NCBI GenBank assembly: GCA_000711775.1
Contig: ARYC01017436.1
Location: 1 to 64,000 of the forward strand
Source: Oxytricha trifallax
Taxonomy: Eukaryota; Ciliophora; Spirotrichea; Sporadotrichida; Oxytrichidae
Length of the DNA stretch: 64,000 nucleotides
Direction of reading: 5' to 3'
The position numbers and the translations under genes were made by a program. The notes under the pieces were generated by a model. That model was given only the letters and a program-made list of their open reading frames with translations. It did no database searches and was not told the origin of the DNA. How positions within the stretch are numbered: position 1 is the stretch's first letter; every line of letters begins with the position of its first letter. Of this stretch, positions 43,493-56,401 are shown in pieces.

Positions 43493-45511
43493 TCAGAATA
43501 TACTACACTGTGGCTTGAATACCATTAAATCTTTAAGGTTCATATTATAAACAGCAAGCCTAACTTTTAAGTCTTTCTTCATCATCTCAATAAATTCCTC
43601 GTAGTCAATTTGATTATCGTTATTCGTGTCTACTTCTGCTATAATCTTGGTGATGTACTCGTCAGGGATTTTAACTTTATCACTTGAAAGCACTTTCTTG
43701 AGTTCTTCCCTGGTAATGGAGCCTGAATTGTCCTAATTAAATATTACATGAGAAAGTAAAAACTTACTGAATCAAAAAATGAGAAAGCGTTTCTTAAATG
43801 CTCTTCTCTCAAATAAATTTTAGATTTCATACATCCTGCTACAAATTCTGTATAATCGATGAAACCGTTGTCATTTGTAAAAGTGAAAAATAATATAAAA
43901 ATCTTATTATTAATTATTAAATTTTATCTAGTTAGTTGAGTAGCTAATCTATCTCTATATTTTGACTATCCAATCCATACAAATTTAATGCTTCTTTGAA
44001 CTCTGCGGCTGTAATAATTCCATCTCCATCTTTGTCAATTTGAATAAATAACTTCCTGAGCTCATCGATATTTTTCTCTGGTAGTCTTGAAGCCAAGTAT
44101 AGCAAGGTAGCTTTCTTAAAGTTGACTGCAGACATAAAGTTCTTCATATTATCAAATGCTTCTGTAGCGATTTCATTTTAAACATGTTCTTCAGCATTTT
44201 AGATCCAATTATGATTGTATGCATCTGCTGCAGAGTATCTTTTCTCAACGTCCTTAATTAATAGCTTTTTAACTAGATCTTTAGCAGTTTAAGATACACT
44301 CAAGAAAGGTTCGTGATTGAAGTGATACTCTCCCTTCACTACATTCTCTATGATTTCTTTGTTGCTGTCGCCTGGGAAGGGCACTTTACCAGAAAGAAGG
44401 ATGTATAGTACTACACCTAGAGACCAGAGATCACATTTCTCATTGTAAACTTAGCCGAATACTTCAGGGGCAATATAGTAAGGCTATTATATTATAGGTA
44501 TAATTATCTTAAAAATATCTTACTGAACCACTTGGAGTTTGCATAGCATTTTACTCAGAAAAATCTTTAGCTAGTCCAAAATCAATTAATTTTATGTTAC
44601 TGATGTCACCCTTATACTTTAACATGAAATTTTCAGGCTTGATATCTCAATAAAGAAAAAACAAATTAATTCTATTATAAAGTAAAACTCTATGAGAGAT
44701 CTTGTTTGCATGGATATACATTAAAGCTGAAAAACTTTGTTTCATTATAGATGCAGCTTCTTTTTCATTCAAATTCTTCTTTTCGATAATATAGTAAACT
44801 TTGAAATACAAAAAATTCAATTTAAATTTAAGCAATATGATTTAAAACAGCTCGCCCCCTTCACAGTATCTAAAAACCTTTGATTAACGGTAATTTACTT
44901 ACTCAGTTACTAAGAAGCAGACATTCTACCATTCCCAGATCTCATAAAGCTTGATAATGTTTGGGTGATCCTAAAAAATATATTTAGAAAAAATACTGAT
45001 TTAATAATAGTTCAGAAAAAAGATTCGACATCTTTCTTTAAGCATATATTGTATTGTGAACTCTTATGAAGTTGATTAAAAATAATTGTTCTTATTGATT
45101 AACTTTTACATACCAACGTCTTGAGTGTCTTAATTTCCATGAGGAAAGTTTCATAATCAGTAATTTTGTTTTTTTGAATAGCTTTGATAGCATATCTATC
45201 ACCTGTAAAATACGGTAAAGTTTTTATTAAAATTCAGAATTCATGTATAAGTATTCAATATTTATAACTTTAGGCTGTTTCATAATTATTTTAGAGAAAA
45301 CAACTATTTTTGAAACACGTACCTGTCTTTCTATCTTCTGCAAGATATAAAAGAATAATTAAATGCTTTTTATGATATTAATTGAATAATAGACAACTCC
45401 AAATCCCCCAGAACCTAGTCTCTCAATGAAATGATAGGAATCTTTAATGTTTCCTATTTTAGAGTCTATAAACCACTGCTTTGACAAGTGAAGTTTGTTA
45501 TTATTCTCCAT
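43493..45511 (-). CDS. Calcium-dependent protein kinase (CDPK)
   Basis: Ser/Thr kinase switched on by calcium through EF hands in the same chain. From MENNNKLHLSKQWF at 45511: Gly loop RLGSGGFGVVY; VAIK-type Lys in RYAIKAIQKNK; a catalytic loop whose HRD part (ISHR) is split by an IES from DIKPENFML; IDFGLAKDF; APEVFG with CDLWSLGVVLYILLSGKVPF; a junction helix; then four EF hands, with DKDGDGIITAAEF, NDNGFIDYTEF, DNSGSITREEL and DTNNDNQIDYEEF, all with acidic loop positions kept. TGA at 43493-43495. At least eight short IESs or introns interrupt it. Ends converge with the protease gene. Full domain order and length fit the family. Confidence 0.95.
45207..45326 (-). other. IES in the CDPK gene, pointer ACCTGT
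   Basis: ACCTGT at 45201-45206 and 45321-45326; removal joins AEDRKTG to DRYAIKAI, the expected kinase N-lobe. A neighbouring IES (about 45335-45395) uses a short TAT-type repeat to join GFGVVY to LAEDRK. Confidence 0.85.
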
Positions 45512-46395
45512 TAAAATATAATATTTGATATAACTTTATTTTGAGAGATTTTAAATTTATTAAAAACTAAATTATGAAAAAAATTAGTATTCAACATATT
45601 TCTATCAATAAGGGTTTTTATATTTTCTTATTCTTTACGGTAATTCCAAATGTTTTTTCCTAAATATTAAATATAAGTTCCAAAGTTCTTTCTTTAATTA
45701 TTAGCAAGCATTTCAAGATTTTTAATCTTTTTATTGTTAAAAATTGGGAAGTACATACATTAATAAATCTAGCTTAAATTTATATGAGTTTAAAATTTAA
45801 CTAAATATAGTTATGAGTAACATTTTAAATAGTTATAGTTGTTGCTTGATATGCATAAAATATCGATAATTAGTCTTTGATTTTTTTATAATAAAACTTT
45901 TGGATAAATCTAAAAACTAATAGCAAACTATTATATTGCCAGTTATGAAGCTAACTAACAAATTTATTTTGAGAATTATTGCTTTTAAATACAACAGAAG
46001 AAAGTAATTACTTTTAATCTGATTATAATTTACTATTGACTTTTACATAAACCTTACTTTGGATTTAAAATAAAAATAGGGAGAAAGGAAAATTTATTTG
46101 TTTACTTAAATTGAAAATTTGCTTTAAAAACAGTTTTGTTCTAAATTATATAAAGAATTAAATTTGATTTTTGCCGTGATTTAAAAAATTAAAGCCTAAA
46201 TTTATTTAATTTTATTGTTTCTATATATAATTCTCAATCTTATAAACGAAATATGATCTTATCTAAATATTTGTTATCAAGGGTATTCAATGATAAAAAT
46301 ATAAAATTAAAGAATAAAAATATATCAGCTAATATAATAAATTATACTGATTAACATGTTTTATTATATTATTAAAAAAGTAAGCAATTAATAAA
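45512..46395. other. AT-rich divergent intergenic region
   Basis: About 880 bp upstream of both the CDPK gene and the next plus-strand gene. Mostly A/T, no coding-like frame or repeat noticed; it must contain both promoters. Confidence 0.45.
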
Positions 46396-48865
46396 ATGAG
46401 AAAAACAAGTTTGAAAAAGCCAAATTAAAAACCTAAACATAAATCCATAGCTTTTGAAATCAATAACACAGATCTTGATGGCTAAAACATTACTTAATAT
46501 CTTGATTAAGATCTAGATTTACCAACTCCTATTTTACTAAAAAACAACAAAAGTTTGTAAATTCAATAAAACACATAACAAAGTGAGTAAAATAACTCAA
46601 TTTTTTATCTTTAAACGAAGAGTTAAAAACGATAAAGCTTAAACATGAGTGTAAAATTAGAACCTATTCAATTACTCAAAAGAATAAGCACGCCACAAGT
46701 TAATAGTTCTTAACTTTAGTCTTAATTTAAAGATAATTTGCTAAAAAATAATTTGATACAAGAAATACTACCTCAAAAAAATCATGAATAATAAGCTAAG
46801 AATTCTTTAACTAATTAAAAAACTTTGTAATCATAAAGTCCCTACAGAAAAACTAACACTTTAAAATCGAAAAATAATTAGAAATTTTAGACATTAAACT
46901 CTAAAAGGAGATTTTCATAATTCAAGGAAATTAAGAAATCCTTGAAGATACATAGTAATCAAGATGACCTGGTGTAAACCATTGAAGGAAACAAATAAAA
47001 CAATGATAATAATTAGAGGTTATTATAAAGGAGGAAAATATCAGTGAGTGTTACAATCTCCCCTCGAAATCATTATAAAAGCAACCATAGTAATCAGCAC
47101 GAGCTATAATAATAAATAATGTGAGTTATTATTTTATAAAGTAAATTATAATGACTCCAAGCAGGATAAATTATTAATTACAAAATTCAAACCACAATCA
47201 TAGTTTAATGATAAATGTTCAAGATAAAAAACTATTGAATCTTAATACCCCAATTAGAATTGGAAAAAGTCATTAGAAAATACTCAAGAAATCGGTATTG
47301 TTTATATATTTAATACACGTATTTAGTCTTATTGTAGATTTTATAATAAAATAATATAATTTTCATGATAGTAAAGAAGAATAGTCATCACAATGTGAGT
47401 TTTAGTGTACAATCACACAATTCAAGGCAAAACAGCACCGCTTACCCCAGTTCAGCCAGGGGTTCTAATAATAAGTAATTTTAAATCCCCAATATAACCT
47501 TAATTTTTTACTAATTAGAAGCAAATAATCGAATGAAGACTCACTTGAAGACAAAACTTCATTTGATCACTCAAATAGAGTTAAGTAAGTTGAAATTATT
47601 ATATTTTATGAACCTTCAAAATGTTAATTATTATATAGACTTCAAAGCGAACATGTCCCTGAGCATTAGAAAAGAGAGTAGGGATATTAAGCCAAGGAAA
47701 GTTTCTCATTTTATAGATATATGGCCAAATAGAATTAAGTTGGCATGAAATTCAAGAGTGAGAGAGAACGAAAGTGGCATGAAAAATTCAATGAAGTGGG
47801 TACTATGAATTTATCTTTTGTTATAATACCATGCCCTATATAAAAATTCAAGCAAACTTGATATAAATGATTTTACTCTGTAATTATTATTCCATATATA
47901 TTTTAATTGTATCTATGAACAACATTTTGAGGATGAATATGGTTATGCTAAACGATAAACTGCGTGCTTTCAAAACTGAGGGATTTAACTATAAAGATAG
48001 AAAAATCTCTAAAGCAGGTAAAATTTGGGTGAAAGAAAGCGATAAAAGTACAGTCCAAGACTACGAGCAGGAGGAGAGGAAATTGTTTCTCAAAGCGTAG
48101 ATAAGGAATGGGATACTCTGCAAAGATATCAAGATGCTAAAATAGGCTATTGAAAATGCTCATAAATACCATAGAGTTATATAAAAATTGAGATTTATAT
48201 TAAATCTTATCTCTTCACTTTGTTAATATAGAAATATTAAATGAAAAATATACTGATAATGTATTAATTTCAATATATACCCTCTAATACACGAATAAAT
48301 TTAGTTGGATGTGACACATGCTGAATTAGTAGTGCGAAAGATTTAAGAAAGGAAATAATAATTGGAATTTTTCAGATAAAATCAAAGAAATCTGGATAAA
48401 TTAAATGGTGTAACTTCCTTGTCACCTGAGCTTTTGACATCATATTAATTAAATTTTATGACTATTATGAATTATAATTCAAAAATTTTATAATTAAATA
48501 CTCATCATATGAAAGCGATGATAACTTTAACTTTTAAGGGTAACACAAAAGTGTAAAGAGAAGAGCTGAGAAGGATATGAGTAGTAATGATGAAGGGGAT
48601 TTCACAGCAAAAAACAGCATTGATCATGAAAATGATACACTCGACAGACTGAACATATTACTCAAAAAGTACACTATAATTTATTCACATAAAATTATTA
48701 TTCCTATACTCTACATGAAAAATAGATTATAATTATTGGTAAATCTAATGTATTTATTATAAGAAGGTAGACATACCACCGCTTGCGATGAAATCTGAAT
48801 TTGAATAAGCTGATTTCTTAGCACGACTTGAAATTAATGATAACAAGTCCCAACCAATAATTTGA
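46396..48865 (+). CDS. Unrecognised basic, Q/N/K-rich gene with several MDSs or exons
   Basis: ATG at 46396 (MRKTSLKKPNQKPKHKSIAF) opens a frame of about 240 codons. Further coding-like pieces on the plus strand: about 47145-47290 (NQNWKKSLENTQEIG), 47375-47580 (HHNVSFSVQSHNSRQNST), a 54-nt GTAAGT...TATAG intron candidate at about 47586-47639, 47640-47760 (IKPRKVSHFIDIWPNRIK), 47945-48180 (KLRAFKTEGFNYKDRKISKA, DYEQEERKLFLKAQIRNG), 48520-48665 (RRAEKDMSSNDEGDFTAKNS) and 48770-48865 (FEQADFLARLEINDNKSQ), ending at TGA 48863-48865. AT-rich stretches between are IESs or introns. No domain recognised; strongly basic N-terminus, mixed charge at the C-terminus. Confidence 0.6.
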
Positions 48866-48989
48866 TTTTAATTTAAGTAATTTAAATCCTATTTTTCTTT
48901 ATTTACTAAAACTAAGAATTAATTAAGGATCTACAAGAATTGCTTAAAATGCAAAATTTACAGTTCTAATCCTTTTTAAATCTTATAAT

Positions 48990-49979
48990 TCACTTAAAAA
49001 TCATTCCACAATCAGTGATTGTGATTTCACTAGTGGGATCTCCCTTCTTAGAGCCAGACAGTTCCAAGAGCATTAGTGTCTATTCCCCTTCAATCATTTC
49101 TCCAAACACCACATGATACCCATCAAGCCAGTCAGTAGGGCAGAATGTTATATAGAATTGTGAATTATTCGAATTTGGACCTGTGTTTGCCATGGCCAAG
49201 CATCCTCGTTTGAAGTGACGAGTCTGTATGTTTTCATCTCTAAACTTACTACCGTAAATTGCAAAAACATTTGATACTATAGAATTGAAAATGTAAAATG
49301 TTTTAATATAAAGTAAATCGACTTGCCACCTGTGCCATCCCCATTTTCAAAATCTCCCCCTTATGCCATAAAATTGCCTATTATTCTATGGAACACTGAT
49401 TTTTTATAGGTGTATCTCTTTTCATTATCTCCACAACAGATTGATCTAAAATTTTCCACAGTCTTTGGTGCTCTATTAGCATATAACTATATAAAAATCA
49501 GACATTCAGCTACGGGAAAGTAATAAATGTATATATGACTAATCTTTGATTTGGAAAAATAAAAAGTCAATTCAATACTTTACTTCAAATGTGATGCGAC
49601 CTATATCTTCATTATCTCTTGCTAGTTAAAGATAAATCCATGGGTTTTTGGGGTCTCTATAGGGACTTATGGCATCAGTTGGTGGTGCTTTCGCAATCTC
49701 TTGAGGAACTTATTTTTACTGGTTAAACAAAGATTTATGGGATATTTAAATATAAAATCCAAACTTCATTTGAATGTGATTAGCTTCCTTAAAATATGTT
49801 GAATTGTACAAAAGTTATATTAAGTTTGAGATAAAATTATTATAACTACCCATAGATTTCATATCAAATTGTGGTGGAGGATTGCTTGAAAAATGTCTAA
49901 TTTATTAAATCAAGAGCCTTTGTACATTATTCCTCCTCTATGATTAAATCATGAATTATTGCCTAAGAATTGATTTCAT
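48990..49979 (-). CDS. Cyclophilin-type peptidyl-prolyl isomerase, likely mitochondrial
   Basis: Folding enzyme that isomerises proline bonds. The core is clear: [35 protein letters not shown] (catalytic Arg in FHRII), [34 protein letters not shown] and a TGA at 48990-48992 after DCGMIFK. The start at 49979 gives MKSILRQQFMIQSQRRNN and then [13 protein letters not shown]: Arg/Ser/Gln-rich without acidic residues and with RHFSS resembling a mitochondrial presequence cleavage site, so import into mitochondria is inferred. IESs or introns lie near 49280-49330, 49485-49585 and 49790-49860. A leader-like linker ([15 protein letters not shown]) precedes the domain. Confidence 0.93.
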
Positions 49980-50084
49980 TTTTATTAAGTGATTATTAAT
50001 TATATTTATATAATAAACTCAAGAATCAACTTTAAATTATTTATTGATTAAGTTAATAAATCAATCAATCACCAAACTGTTCTA

Positions 50085-53000
50085 TCAATCTGTTAATTCA
50101 GTAATGAGTGTCTTGGCATCTCCAGTGTTTAAATTATTTTTATCGTCTGAAGCCAAAAGCCCCTTATTCCAGTTTTCTTAATCGCTCATGCCTCCATCAC
50201 TGCTCATCATATCTGTGTTCATATTGCTAAAAATACAATTATCTGTTAATTTATCTAAAATACTTGGTTATAACTATAATGCTTTTATTACTAAATAGAG
50301 ATTAATGAATTAATTAATGCAATAACTTGGTTTGCAACTTTTTTACTAAATTTTTCTCTTTCAATTTCAGATTTAACAAACTCCCAAGTGCATTAGTAAA
50401 CTAGATCAGTCATTACCTGAGAAGTGGGCAAATAGATAAATTTGGGTTTTTTATTCATTAAATCTTAATAAGATGTTTACTTCTAGTCTATCGCGTTTTA
50501 CTCGTATAGCTAATTTTTACTGCTAGCATTGTCATTATTGTTTATTTAAAAATTTTAATAAGTATCTCATATTAGTCTATATGATTAATATTTCTAAATT
50601 TAAAATATTGCTGTTATCATTATTAGACTTGCGGTTATGATTTATTTTAAAAGAGCTCTATTTGTTCTAGGCTTATTTAGCAAATCCAGATTTCTAGTTT
50701 TTAGATTTATTCTTTTCCGTTTTTGATTTTGAGTTTTCGCTATTATCATCAAGTTAAATATATCAAATCGTTATTTTATTTAAATTATAATGACTTATTT
50801 AGTTTAATTCATATCTTGAACACGTTCATTATTGAGATATTCTTGTAGGACAGTGCTATTAAAGGACTGCTAAGAATTCAATGTCAGTGATTTTTATAGT
50901 CCCTTAAAAGACCCTTTAATTTATATATTTATTATGTTTCAATGTGAAAAACATTAAATGATAAAATTAAAACACTCTTAAGGTTGAAATTTGACTTACT
51001 TATCCTGAGTCTATGCATTTTTTATTTTAGAAAATTTTACCTTTACTTATTAATCGACTTCGTCCTCTTCAAAATCGCAACTTAACTCACTATAAATTAA
51101 CCATAAACAATCTTTTGACCTATTATTGAACACTATGAATAAAGGGTTTCCATACAAATTCTATTAGAATATATCATATATTATTTAAATTAATATCACT
51201 CAATTTGGCTTTGTATTCTTATGAGAATTGTTTTCTATGCTAATTTATTCCACTCTACTCTTCCTCCTTATTTTAATTGAAAGTTATCATTTTTTACAAC
51301 AGAAAAACATTGTGCTGGCTATCTTTGAATTTATTGTATTGCTCAAGCCATTCGCTTATTGCTTTCATATAAGCACGTTTACATTTTAAGAGGTAATCTT
51401 TCAAACAATTTGTTTTCAAGTTATTGTCATAAAGATATAAAATAAGATTTTGAGTTAAAAATACAACATCAAATTAGAGGATTATTTAATTAAATATTTT
51501 CTGAAAAGATAATTATATCTATTAATTTTAGTTATCTGGTAGAAGAAATAAATTCTTGAGAACCTTGACATCTTTCTTTGTTCTATTACTCCCACGTTTC
51601 TTAGACAAATCTTTCTACAGCTAAATCACCTTTTTTTCCCAAAATTTAGAGAGCAATTTAGTCCTTGTAGCTGCCAATTTGAGTTAAGCTCTAAAAACTC
51701 TTTGCATAGTCTCTATTTATAAGGAAAACTTTTCAAATTACTTGAAAATTAATTTTTTCTCCTTTTTGCCTCTTAAAAATGCTAAAAGTAATAATTTCGC
51801 TCTATCGCATACTGGTTCATACATTAAGTTATTTGTCAGAGAAAGATAGCTATTAAAATATATTGAAATTTAATATTAGGTCTAAATGTCTTGTCAAAAG
51901 TTTATTTAATTTTCTTCAAACTATATAATGAAACTTACTGTCTTGTTAGTTTATGATCTCTAACAGATTTAGGAAATCCAAATTTTTTAACATAAATACG
52001 CCACACTTTCAAAAGCTTCAATGTAGAAAAGAACAATTTTACTGCAAAATCCTTTTGTTATTTTCTTATCTATATGTTTTCTAATATTTTCAGTCCAACT
52101 TTATGTTATACTTGCATTATTAACCATTTTTATTTAAAAAGTCTTTTTGACTAAATCTATCTCTTTCTCTCTTCTAATTGTGCTTTCTATACATATGATA
52201 TTTAAGTTATATTTTAAGGTGTGTATTATTTATAGGAAAGAAATAGCTAAAGATTAAGAATATACTTTTTATGACTTACAAAACCATTGATAATCTATCT
52301 CTTATTCAATAAAAATAGCATCTTCTAGTGACTTTCCATATCTAAATCCTCCTTCTTTTTCTAAGCTGTGTTCACTTTAAAATCAGATACAGACATATAT
52401 GACGGTTTTGAATTTAGAAAAACTTAAATCGCTATTTTTTGGGTATTATTAATATTGCTTTGTCTGCTCATCAAACGCTTTTATTTTAGATCCTCTGAAT
52501 AATAAGTTATTCAAAATCAAAATCCATTATTATTTTATATAATTTTATCTATAGCTCTAATAATAAACATGACTCACCTATATTATCGATGAATTCTTGG
52601 CATCGATCTTAATCATCGAGTATGTCTTTCAATTGCGACTATAACTTAATTCTCATCATTTTACTGCCATCCCCGGTTTTAGAGAATCGTGGTGAAGAAT
52701 TTGAGCTCACAAGTCCCATACTACTCCCTCGATATTCATTTTATCTGAAATCTTATTTGCTGTATCTTTGAAAAGCAAAGCGAATTGAAATTTGTGATTG
52801 GTTTAGATTTTTTAAACGGATATTGTGGATTCCTATATACAACCAATCTTCCTTGAAAACTTTAGTTGTATAACTAATTTATATATTTAAAACTTTATGA
52901 ATGCATCAATTCAATCATTATGAATTATTTATTTCAAAACTTTAGAACTCAAATCTTAATACAAATACATCTAATTATGACTCTAAAAAAAATTAAAATA

Positions 53001-53875
53001 AATGTTCTTGAAATTTACCCTTCTCTATAGGTCAGAGACTTTAGAATCTGGATCTGGGAAGCGATCATACCGACTGAAATATATCTGATAATCCAAATCT
53101 GAGTTTTATGTTTTTTATTTCTATTTTATACTTATAACAAATAATGGTTAAGGCATGTTTTTAATCGATATTTTTGCAAATATATGTTCTTGACCATGCG
53201 ATATTTTAAAGTTATTGTCTTTCTTTTCTTCAAGGATGATATGGGAAGTAATTATTTTATATTTAACAAACATTGTGGATCAATAAAGATTTATCTATAT
53301 ATATATAAGGGAATCTTTCTTTGGTATCACCTAGACCAGTTTATAATTTAATGATTTAATTTAGTCCTATGTCTCTTGGAATATTTCTTTAGTTTAAGCT
53401 GTATCTCTTTTTAAACTATATATTAGAATATTAATATCAAATAAAATTCATACCTTTTAATCAGCTTGTAGGCAACATCTGTCATTTAACTCCACTAATT
53501 TAATTTTCCATCAACTTTGAAATTTACAGTTTAAGTCAAAGGCGATAAATGCATGTTGCTACTCTCTACAGTATCTTATCTCTGAATAATTTTACGAAGG
53601 TTTTAGTCATGATTCTCTACTTAATTCTAATGAGTAGAAATCATTGAATGTTTCTAAGAACAAAAAACTGAATGTTTTTAAGTGTGGTGGTGATTAGTTT
53701 ATTAATTAGCATATAAATTGGCTTGTGATTGATAATTTAACTTTCTTATATAGCCTAACTTAGACATTTAAACTTATTAATCTTTCTCTGATTAATCAAT
53801 AAACTTTAATTGTTTTGGGAAAAGTTTCATCATGATATCTTTACTTCGCTTTTTCTCTTGTTCTTACAGAGTCAT
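50085..53875 (-). CDS. Unrecognised large gene in many MDSs
   Basis: Start MTLQEQEKKRSKDIMMKLF at 53875; the first MDS is open to about 53450 (FKVDGKLNQWSQMTDVAYKL). More coding-like pieces on the minus strand: KTGDGSKMMRIKLQSQLKDI and LDDQDRCQEFIDN (about 52690-52580), short pieces between 52500 and 50900, VLQEYLNNERVQDMNQTKQ (about 50850), DDNSENSKSKTEKNKSKNQK (about 50750), MTDLVYQCTWEFVKSEIERE (about 50415), and a last acidic MDS (NTDMMSSDGGMSDQENW to KTLITELTD) ending at TGA 50085-50087. AT-rich inserts between them are IESs, perhaps also introns; I could not fix them all. Polar, mixed charge, no known domain. Some middle pieces could belong to another gene. Confidence 0.55.
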
Positions 53876-54168
53876 TTAAAAGTTTTGTTAATTATTGCTT
53901 GCAATTGTTTAGTACAGGGGTTTAGAATTTTATTGGAGATTATCAGTAAAACTGCCTAAATTATTCATTTAAGATTGCTTGGTATAATAATTAATTAAAA
54001 AAATCTATAATTCTATGATAATTTAATTGAAATTTAAATGTAGAAAGAATTTTATATAAAATATGATTGTGGTTCCTTTAAGCATAAGCTTTATAATAGT
54101 AATCATATAGAAAATGGAGTGGATATTAGTAGGGTAAATTGAATTTTTATAAGAAAAAGTTAAAATAA

Positions 54169-56084
54169 TCATTTCAGCATAAACTCAACGATTTCTAAAA
54201 CACAACTCATAAATTCTCTCAATTTTTAATCATAATAAAACGACAGAAATACTACCTTCGATTTGTTTACAAATTTATTATTTTTTCCTTATATTATATT
54301 AGATTTCAATAATTATTTTTAAATTATAAGGAACTAGCTTTTCGTCCCTTCATTTTAACTTTTATGTGAACTTGACATCTGCATCTAAAACATATTTTTA
54401 CTTGAAATTGATTGATCTCCATTTTAAAAAATGGCCGACATTTTCTTATTTCTAAAATCCTTTTATGAAGTGTTTCTGTTTATTCCAACTCTACCAATTT
54501 ATATAGAAGATGGCAGTACTATACTTCTACCATTTTACTAATCCATGGAATTTTGTGATCCCCCGTGATGTGGCCTGATGTTATTTTGCCTTCTATCTAT
54601 AGATGTGAACATGATATTTTAATCTAGGTCTCTATTAACTGGTTACTGAGTGCTTTGATATTTGGATAAAGTTATGCCAAATTAGTTATCCCCACCGTTA
54701 CTTAAAGTATTGTACAACATTTAGTTATTCGGTGCCCCAGTTCTTTATCTCATGATTGTCTTGCTCATGTTTAAGTGTTACTAAGCCATTAACTGCTAAT
54801 TACCATAAGATTGACCTGACTTGAAATGCATTAATTATAGGGTATTACTCTCTTGTCGATCTATACTACTTAGTTGATCGAGACCACTCTCGAAATCTTA
54901 ATCGGATTTTCTCTCACTAATTACTGATGGCTTTTGACTGTGGGCTGTCTAGTTCTTTTAGGACAATTGATTTGGATTCAGCAATTAATTACCATTATAT
55001 AAAGTAAATATAGATGTAAAAGAAATGTTGATTACTTTTTAAAATAATTAAGACTATATCTAAAAAATTGAATGAAAATTAAAATTATTATAAATATAGT
55101 ACCATTATTTATCTATCTTCGTTGTCTTAAATTGGAAAATTACAATAATTACTCACTTCTATTTCTAATTATCCTATTTTAAGTAGCTGCTGATAATTTA
55201 ATCTATGATTGAGATGTATTCCTAGAGCTACTATTCACTAATTTATGTAAAAGTATTTATAGTGTAATAAAAATAAAATAATTCATAAATATTTTCATAA
55301 ATTTTAGATGATTATATTTTACAGATTAGTAGCACTGCTCCTTTTACTTGCAAAATATTTAGCATTTTAATTGTTATTTCTTATGTTAATTGAATTCTTC
55401 TAATTTTTTAAGTTTTACTTGTTTAATTAACCTTAAGATTTAACATTTTGCAATCGATGATTTTAAGTCCATTAGTTCTAGTTTATATATTATTCAGAAT
55501 CAAAGTTTTATACCTAAATTATATCATAATTAGAAACCTGCTGCACTTAATCTAATATAATAAAATTACAAAGTATTATATTATTATTCGTGAAATTCAT
55601 TATAATAATTACAATTTAATTATATATAATCATGGTTTTTGTTCTACTTCAATCGATTTAATATATTGTGTTCATCTATGACATTTTAATCCTGCTAATT
55701 TTAAACATTTTAATAATTATTTAGCATTGAATGTCTATTGTTAATCAAACTTTCTTATGAAGATATTCTTCGTTATTAAAATTGTGACTTCTTAGGGGGT
55801 GATATATCCCTGCTATTTTATAAATTAGATTGAGTTTAGAACTGGAATTTAGAGTTTTATTGAGAAGTTTTTGGTTTGGAATTTATTTTCACATCTCTGA
55901 ATCTAATCTTATAATTAATTAATGTCATTTAAAATGATGTTTAAAATAAAGTTAATAATTTATTTTTATAATTTAAAAATATACATGGTCAAAGGATAAA
56001 TATTATTTTTAATAATATTTTTATAACAGCTGGTCTAGGTTCTGGTATTTAATCTAATTCTAGTTCTTAAAGAAATCTCTCCAT
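54169..56084 (-). CDS. Unrecognised N/S/Q-rich gene, about four MDSs
   Basis: Start MERFLQELELDQIPEPRPAV at 56084. Next coding-like MDSs: about 55915-55570 (KINSKPKTSQQNSKFQ, SRDISPPKKSQFQQRRISSQ, VIDEHNILNRLKQNKNHDY), about 55245-55130 (NSSSRNTSQSQIKLSAATQN) and about 55000-54169 (SQKPSVISERKSDQDF, MSKTIMRQRTGAPNNQ, RQNNIRPHHGGSQNSMDQ), ending at TGA 54169-54171. Spacers are very AT-rich. The acidic N-terminus is followed by low-complexity, probably disordered sequence. No family recognised. Confidence 0.6.
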
Positions 56085-56401
56085 TTTAATTTAATTTATT
56101 TTATATTTTTAATATAAATTCAATTGTTATTCTTTATTAATAATTAATCATTTAATATTTTATTTAAATAAGGCTCATTTAATATTTATTATTAATATTA
56201 GCTAATTGAATCAAAAAAAAATAATGGAAACAAATAAATGAATTTTAAAATTAAGTTATTAATAAGGATAGTTTTAACTTGATATATATAATTAAATTAG
56301 GGCATTTATTATGGTTGTGAAATTAATCACTTTGTTATAGAATGATATAATTAACAATTGTTTTTCTCTTATAAGAACTCCTGATGCTGTCAGCACAATA
56401 C

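Noticed and set aside
54340-55000. Trp/His/Arg-rich minus-strand frame (FKQRWGQLIWHNF)
   Set aside because: The neighbouring frame with Asn/Ser/Gly/Gln composition matches the other genes and links to coding stretches on both sides; the Trp-rich frame also has a TGA.
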